Positions 61,162-64,000 of a DNA stretch of 64,000 nt are shown one piece after another. The translations under genes were made by a program, and so were the position numbers. Source of the DNA: Homalodisca vitripennis (taxonomy: Eukaryota; Arthropoda; Insecta; Hemiptera; Cicadellidae). Location of the stretch: positions 126,987,001 to 127,051,000 of the forward strand of contig NC_060211.1 of NCBI RefSeq assembly GCF_021130785.1. The letters are read 5' to 3'. Position 1 is the stretch's first letter. Each line of letters begins with the position of its first letter. The notes below the pieces were generated by a model that saw only the letters and a program-made list of their open reading frames with translations, made no database searches and was not told the origin of the DNA.

Positions 61162-61571
61162 TAAGTCTTCTTTATTGTTTGGGTTGGAATCAAGTTTTTT
61201 TGTTTGGAACTGAGAGTGGGAGATTGAGATTTAGAAAAAGGGGTCAACTGAAGAAGGATGTCATGTGTAGTTGTGGAACTGTTGGTGGGAGATGAGAGAG
61301 GTAGAGTTGTAGAGACAGGAATATTTTCAGAACAATTCCCAGAGTTATTTACACTTAAAGTCTCTAAGGTAGCTGGAGTCAAAGGGGGAAGACAGCGATC
61401 TGTTTGTAGATATTTCGCTTTATTAACTTCTTGCAGTTTTTCGAGAAACTCATCGTGCGACAGTCCTTTCCAGAGGGCTCTTGGAGCTGATGGTTGTTCA
61501 CAGGATACTATATTAATTGTTGCTCCAGTTTCTCTGTGAAATTCTACTATCCTCTTGGCAAAGTGTTCCAC
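61161..61571 (-). pseudogene. C-terminal end of the macro region and Ser/Thr/Pro-rich linker of element M
   Basis: The frame continues from the macro domain (EHFAKRIVEFHRETGATINI) into ALWKGLSHDEFLEKL and a linker rich in Ser, Thr and Pro (TLPLSSPTNSSTTTHD), ending near the start of the endonuclease. The linker has no recognisable domain. Confidence 0.55.
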
Positions 61572-61897
61572 TTCAATTTAGTCTCGCACACATCCCATGG
61601 GCGAACATATGAGCATTTTTAAATCTTGGTCTTTGAAGTGCATTGTGAGTTGTTCGAAAGCTGTGTCATAGTTATCTATAGATGGTTTATCATAATATCT
61701 TTCTTTGGTTATCAGACTTAGAACTGAAGCTTTGTTTGAAACCTTCTGACAAGTTAGTTTGTCAGAGGCTTTTGGTCTTTCAAACTTTTGTCAAAAAGTG
61801 ATAGCGACTCCAGCGCCCATGTATCGATCTTCACTTATTGTATGGGCAAAAGCTGTGTCTGGCTTGCTCTTGAAAGCCTCAATCATATCTTCCATCC
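61490..61897 (-). pseudogene. Macro domain (TARG1/Poa1-like ADP-ribose hydrolase type) in element M
   Basis: Minus-strand reading gives EDMIEAFKSKPDTAFAHTIS, EDRYMGAGVAITF, then a stop (TGA, complement of 61791-61793), QKFERPK, SVLSLITKERYYDKPSIDNY, LKMLICSPMGCVRD, a second stop (61578-61580) and IEVEHFAKRIVEF. This matches the TARG1/OARD1-type macro domain: the AHCIS-D--MGAGIA-F--KF loop, the LITKKR---KPT segment with its catalytic Lys (codon complement of 61704-61706), and the IGCGLD loop with the catalytic Asp (61581-61583). Such enzymes remove ADP-ribose from modified residues. Apart from two stops the frame is continuous. It lies between SGNH and the endonuclease. Confidence 0.82.
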
Positions 61898-61930
61898 TAC
61901 AGTTGTTTATTTATTTCTTGTGGTTTTATT

Positions 61931-62476
61931 TTAGATGTCAACATTTTCTTGTAACATTGCTGGTGTTGTAGTTTTGGATTCTGTTTGTTTTTCCTTGTTC
62001 AGAATCTCTACGATCATTCCTGCCACCTGAGCTTTCCCTCTTTTGTACAGATGTAGACCATGAGTAGTGTATAGGTGGCGAGGAAGAAGGTGTATTGGAA
62101 GTAGGTTGATATTAGTTTTATTTTCCCTTAAAATCTTTTCCAACTCTGAGTTTATTATAGCAATTTAGAAATCAAGATCCGGGCGGTCACGGCGCATTGG
62201 TAGTGCAGACAGAATTAAATTTGTTTCGTTTATGTTGTTGATCAGTTTTTTCACATCGTCCACAAGCCGTTTGACACTTGTCGTTTCTACGTTGTTTGTC
62301 CCTGCCATGACAAGCAAATGGTCTTCATTGGTCAAGCCTTTGGACATTTCCTTCACATCTCTAACCACATGGTGAAATCTTCCTCCGGGACGAACAAAAG
62401 CAGAAGCATTAATAAAAGTTCTCTGTTCCACTAACCAGCTAATGTCTGTTCCGTGACTATCTGAAAGAATGATCAA
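61931..62476 (-). pseudogene. SGNH/GDSL-type hydrolase domain of element M
   Basis: Block I is MIILSDSHGTDIS. Block II Gly is in VRPGGRFHH. Block III is LLVMAGTNNVE. After a frame change near 62163, block V is TTHGLHLYKRGK. Catalytic Ser, Gly, Asn and His are in place; the Asp of the usual DxxH motif is His. Such esterase domains occur in ORF1 of CR1-group retrotransposons. Confidence 0.8.
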
Positions 62477-62708
62477 TTTTTGTTTTTGTCATTTAAATTC
62501 CTGTTTGTAATGACAGTTTTTTTTTCTTGGAATTTGGTATGGATTTCATTTTGGGGATAGGGTTATGGTGTATTATACTAGAGTAATTATTTATTTTTTC
62601 ATTTTCTTTTTGTAGAACTGTGTAGTAGTTTTTAGTGTTGTTAAGTTTTTCTTTGGAGGGTAAGAGGCATGGAGAATGATTTTAACTTTTGGATTTAGCT
62701 GAAATTGG

Positions 62709-63329
62709 CTAGAATAGAGGATAGCAGTTCATGCACTTATTTTCCATATTTAACTTGTCTATTTCTTTAGTCAACTCCTGATTATCTGTTTCCAGTATTT
62801 TCATAGCCATTTGGAGGCTTTGATTTTCAGCCTTATAATTTTGAAGCTCTTGTAATAGGATTTGAGTATGGAAATCATTAGGCTCTGTTGTACCAGTATG
62901 GGGGTGGCCTACAGATAGTTCTAGTTTCTTAATTGTTTCTCTTGCTTCAGGGAGACATTTTTCCAGTTCAATACACCTGTCGGTGACTGCTTGCAACTGC
63001 AAAATTTGACCTAAATGCAGGGAGGTATCCAAAGCCATATCTTGATTTTTCTTTTGCTCTGAATTAGTTAGGTTTGGTTGTTTAGATTGGTTTTCACATA
63101 ATTTGTTATTTAACGGACTACTAAAAGCTATTGTATCATCTTGAGATGGAGTTTGAATATCTTGCCCAATAATTGTTTTTGAAAGGTCAATGTCTGGTGC
63201 AGTTTGACTACTTTTATTTGAGCTAAAGCTATTATTTAGACTTCTTTCTGCTTCTTTAATTGCTTTGGCAAAGTTGTTCACATTAGAAAATCCATAAATA
63301 TATATTTTTTTTTTTATATTTGCCATCAT
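62709..63329 (-). pseudogene. N-terminal coiled-coil region of element M ORF1
   Basis: It opens near a T-tract with NFAKAIKEAERSLNNSFSSN, homologous to the post-PWWP helix of element P. A polar linker and two heptad-rich stretches follow (ITDRCIELEKCL-like, then QELQNYKAENQSLQMAMKIL and NQELTKEIDKLNMENK), predicted coiled coil. Element P has its Ulp1 domain at this position. The coiled coil probably mediates ORF1 self-association (inference). Confidence 0.7.
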
Positions 63330-63330
63330 T

Positions 63331-64000
63331 TTGTGTTATGTGTGCCATCAGATATGTGCCAATACATTTTTGAGGATTGGATAGTGTCCTCTTCTTCAGG
63401 TGTCTAAAATACTTTAAAGCTTAAGATACGGCGTACAACAATTAGTCACTAACCATCTCTGGTGTACTGTATGTGCTATTCTGTGAGCCTGTTTTGTGCA
63501 GTGAAATGGTTAGTACTTATTCACCAGAAATAGTAAGGGACATGTTATCCTCAAGCTGTCAGTGACTGGCTGAGGTACAGGTATTTTTCCTATGATCTCT
63601 TTGAATCAAGTAGCCTTGTGGTTTGTTTTTTTGTCCTGATTGATACATAAAAAATTTACACAAAATGCTTATGGTAATTGGTAACCTAAATTTAAATGAA
63701 TGTCAGAAAGGTGAAATGAAATAAATGTTGTTGAATTTTTCCATCGATTTAAACCATTTTAAGAGTTATTGAATGTAGTTTTGGTGAGTGTAGGCTAATG
63801 AATAAAATTTTTCTTACATGGTCGTTTTCTGAATTAACAACTTGTTTAGGGAATTCATAAATTAATCTTAATATGTGTTGTATGAAGGATAATATTTCAT
63901 TAACTATGGTCTATCAATTTTAGTCTGATTACAAAATATAAAATGAAATACAATTCAAAAGGATATAAATACAAATTTATTTAAGAAGAAATCAAATATT
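63331..64000. other. Right flank, no recognised feature
   Basis: AT-rich sequence upstream of the visible start of element M. It shows no PWWP or other coding trace, supporting 5' truncation of element M near 63330. Confidence 0.4.

Larger units (their letters stand above)
55455..63330 (-). mobile_element. Element M: CR1/Daphne-like non-LTR retrotransposon with coiled coil, SGNH, macro, EN and RT domains
   Basis: Read on the minus strand from about 63330 to a 3' end near 55455 (AATAAAG then GATTGATTGATT). Order: coiled-coil region (63329-62709), SGNH hydrolase (62476-61931), macro domain (61894 to about 61490), Ser/Thr-rich linker, APE endonuclease (61161-60400), RT (60331-58302) and 3' UTR. 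A piggyBac transposon (55635-57967) is inserted in the 3' UTR. The N-terminal NFAKAIKEAERSLNNSF matches the segment right after PWWP in element P (KFNEAMKEAEKNMNISF), so the two are relatives and M is probably 5' truncated. All frames are broken in places. Confidence 0.85.

Noticed and set aside
1..64000. CRISPR arrays, bacterial operons, tRNA or rRNA genes
   Set aside because: No regular direct repeats with unique spacers, no ribosome-binding sites ahead of gene strings, and no tRNA A/B boxes or rRNA core sequence that I could recognise by eye.

Overview
This window looks like insect nuclear DNA: AT-rich, spliced genes with long introns, and heavily loaded with retrotransposons and DNA transposons. 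A hemipteran-type genome is my guess from the intron sizes and the mix of elements. The sequence does not prove it.

The only host gene I can support is staufen (stau), on the plus strand. I traced 15 coding exons from the ATG at 8104 to a stop at 53588. Every junction has GT/AG ends and keeps frame, giving about 696 residues. All five Staufen double-stranded-RNA-binding domains (dsRBDs) are present in order, including the proline-rich insertion that splits dsRBD2. The first coding exon has an acceptor at 8070, so at least one untranslated 5' exon lies upstream. A strong donor overlapping the stop codon, plus a downstream mini-exon (54227-54266), suggests an alternative C-terminus.

Layout. 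1-8070: non-coding, with two foldback repeats (198-1031 and a 2.5-kb long inverted repeat at 5418-7900). 8071-54.3 kb: stau and its introns. Intron 1 holds an RNase H-bearing non-LTR retrotransposon interrupted by a Jockey/CR1-type one. Intron 3 holds a TTAA-flanked piggyBac derivative, a Ulp1-protease fragment and a mariner N-terminal fragment. Intron 6 holds a large non-LTR retrotransposon (element 'P') coding for PWWP, Ulp1-like, SGNH, endonuclease and RT domains, itself split by a TTAA element. Intron 7 holds a mariner, two tandem-repeat arrays, a CR1-type 3' fragment, a 120-bp repeat and a BEL/Pao relic. Introns 9, 12 and 14 hold a further CR1-type fragment, a cluster of TGACGTCA sites and a GC-rich TTAA element. 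54.7-63.3 kb: another TTAA element, then a minus-strand non-LTR retrotransposon (element 'M') coding for a coiled coil, SGNH, macro domain, endonuclease and RT. A piggyBac transposon with a decayed transposase interrupts its 3' UTR.

The most unusual content is in elements P and M. They appear to be related CR1/Daphne-like retrotransposons whose accessory regions carry domains normally found in cellular chromatin and modifier biology: PWWP, a SUMO-type protease fold and an ADP-ribose-hydrolase-type macro domain. All copies here are broken by stops or frameshifts, so these are fossils of an architecture and not active elements.
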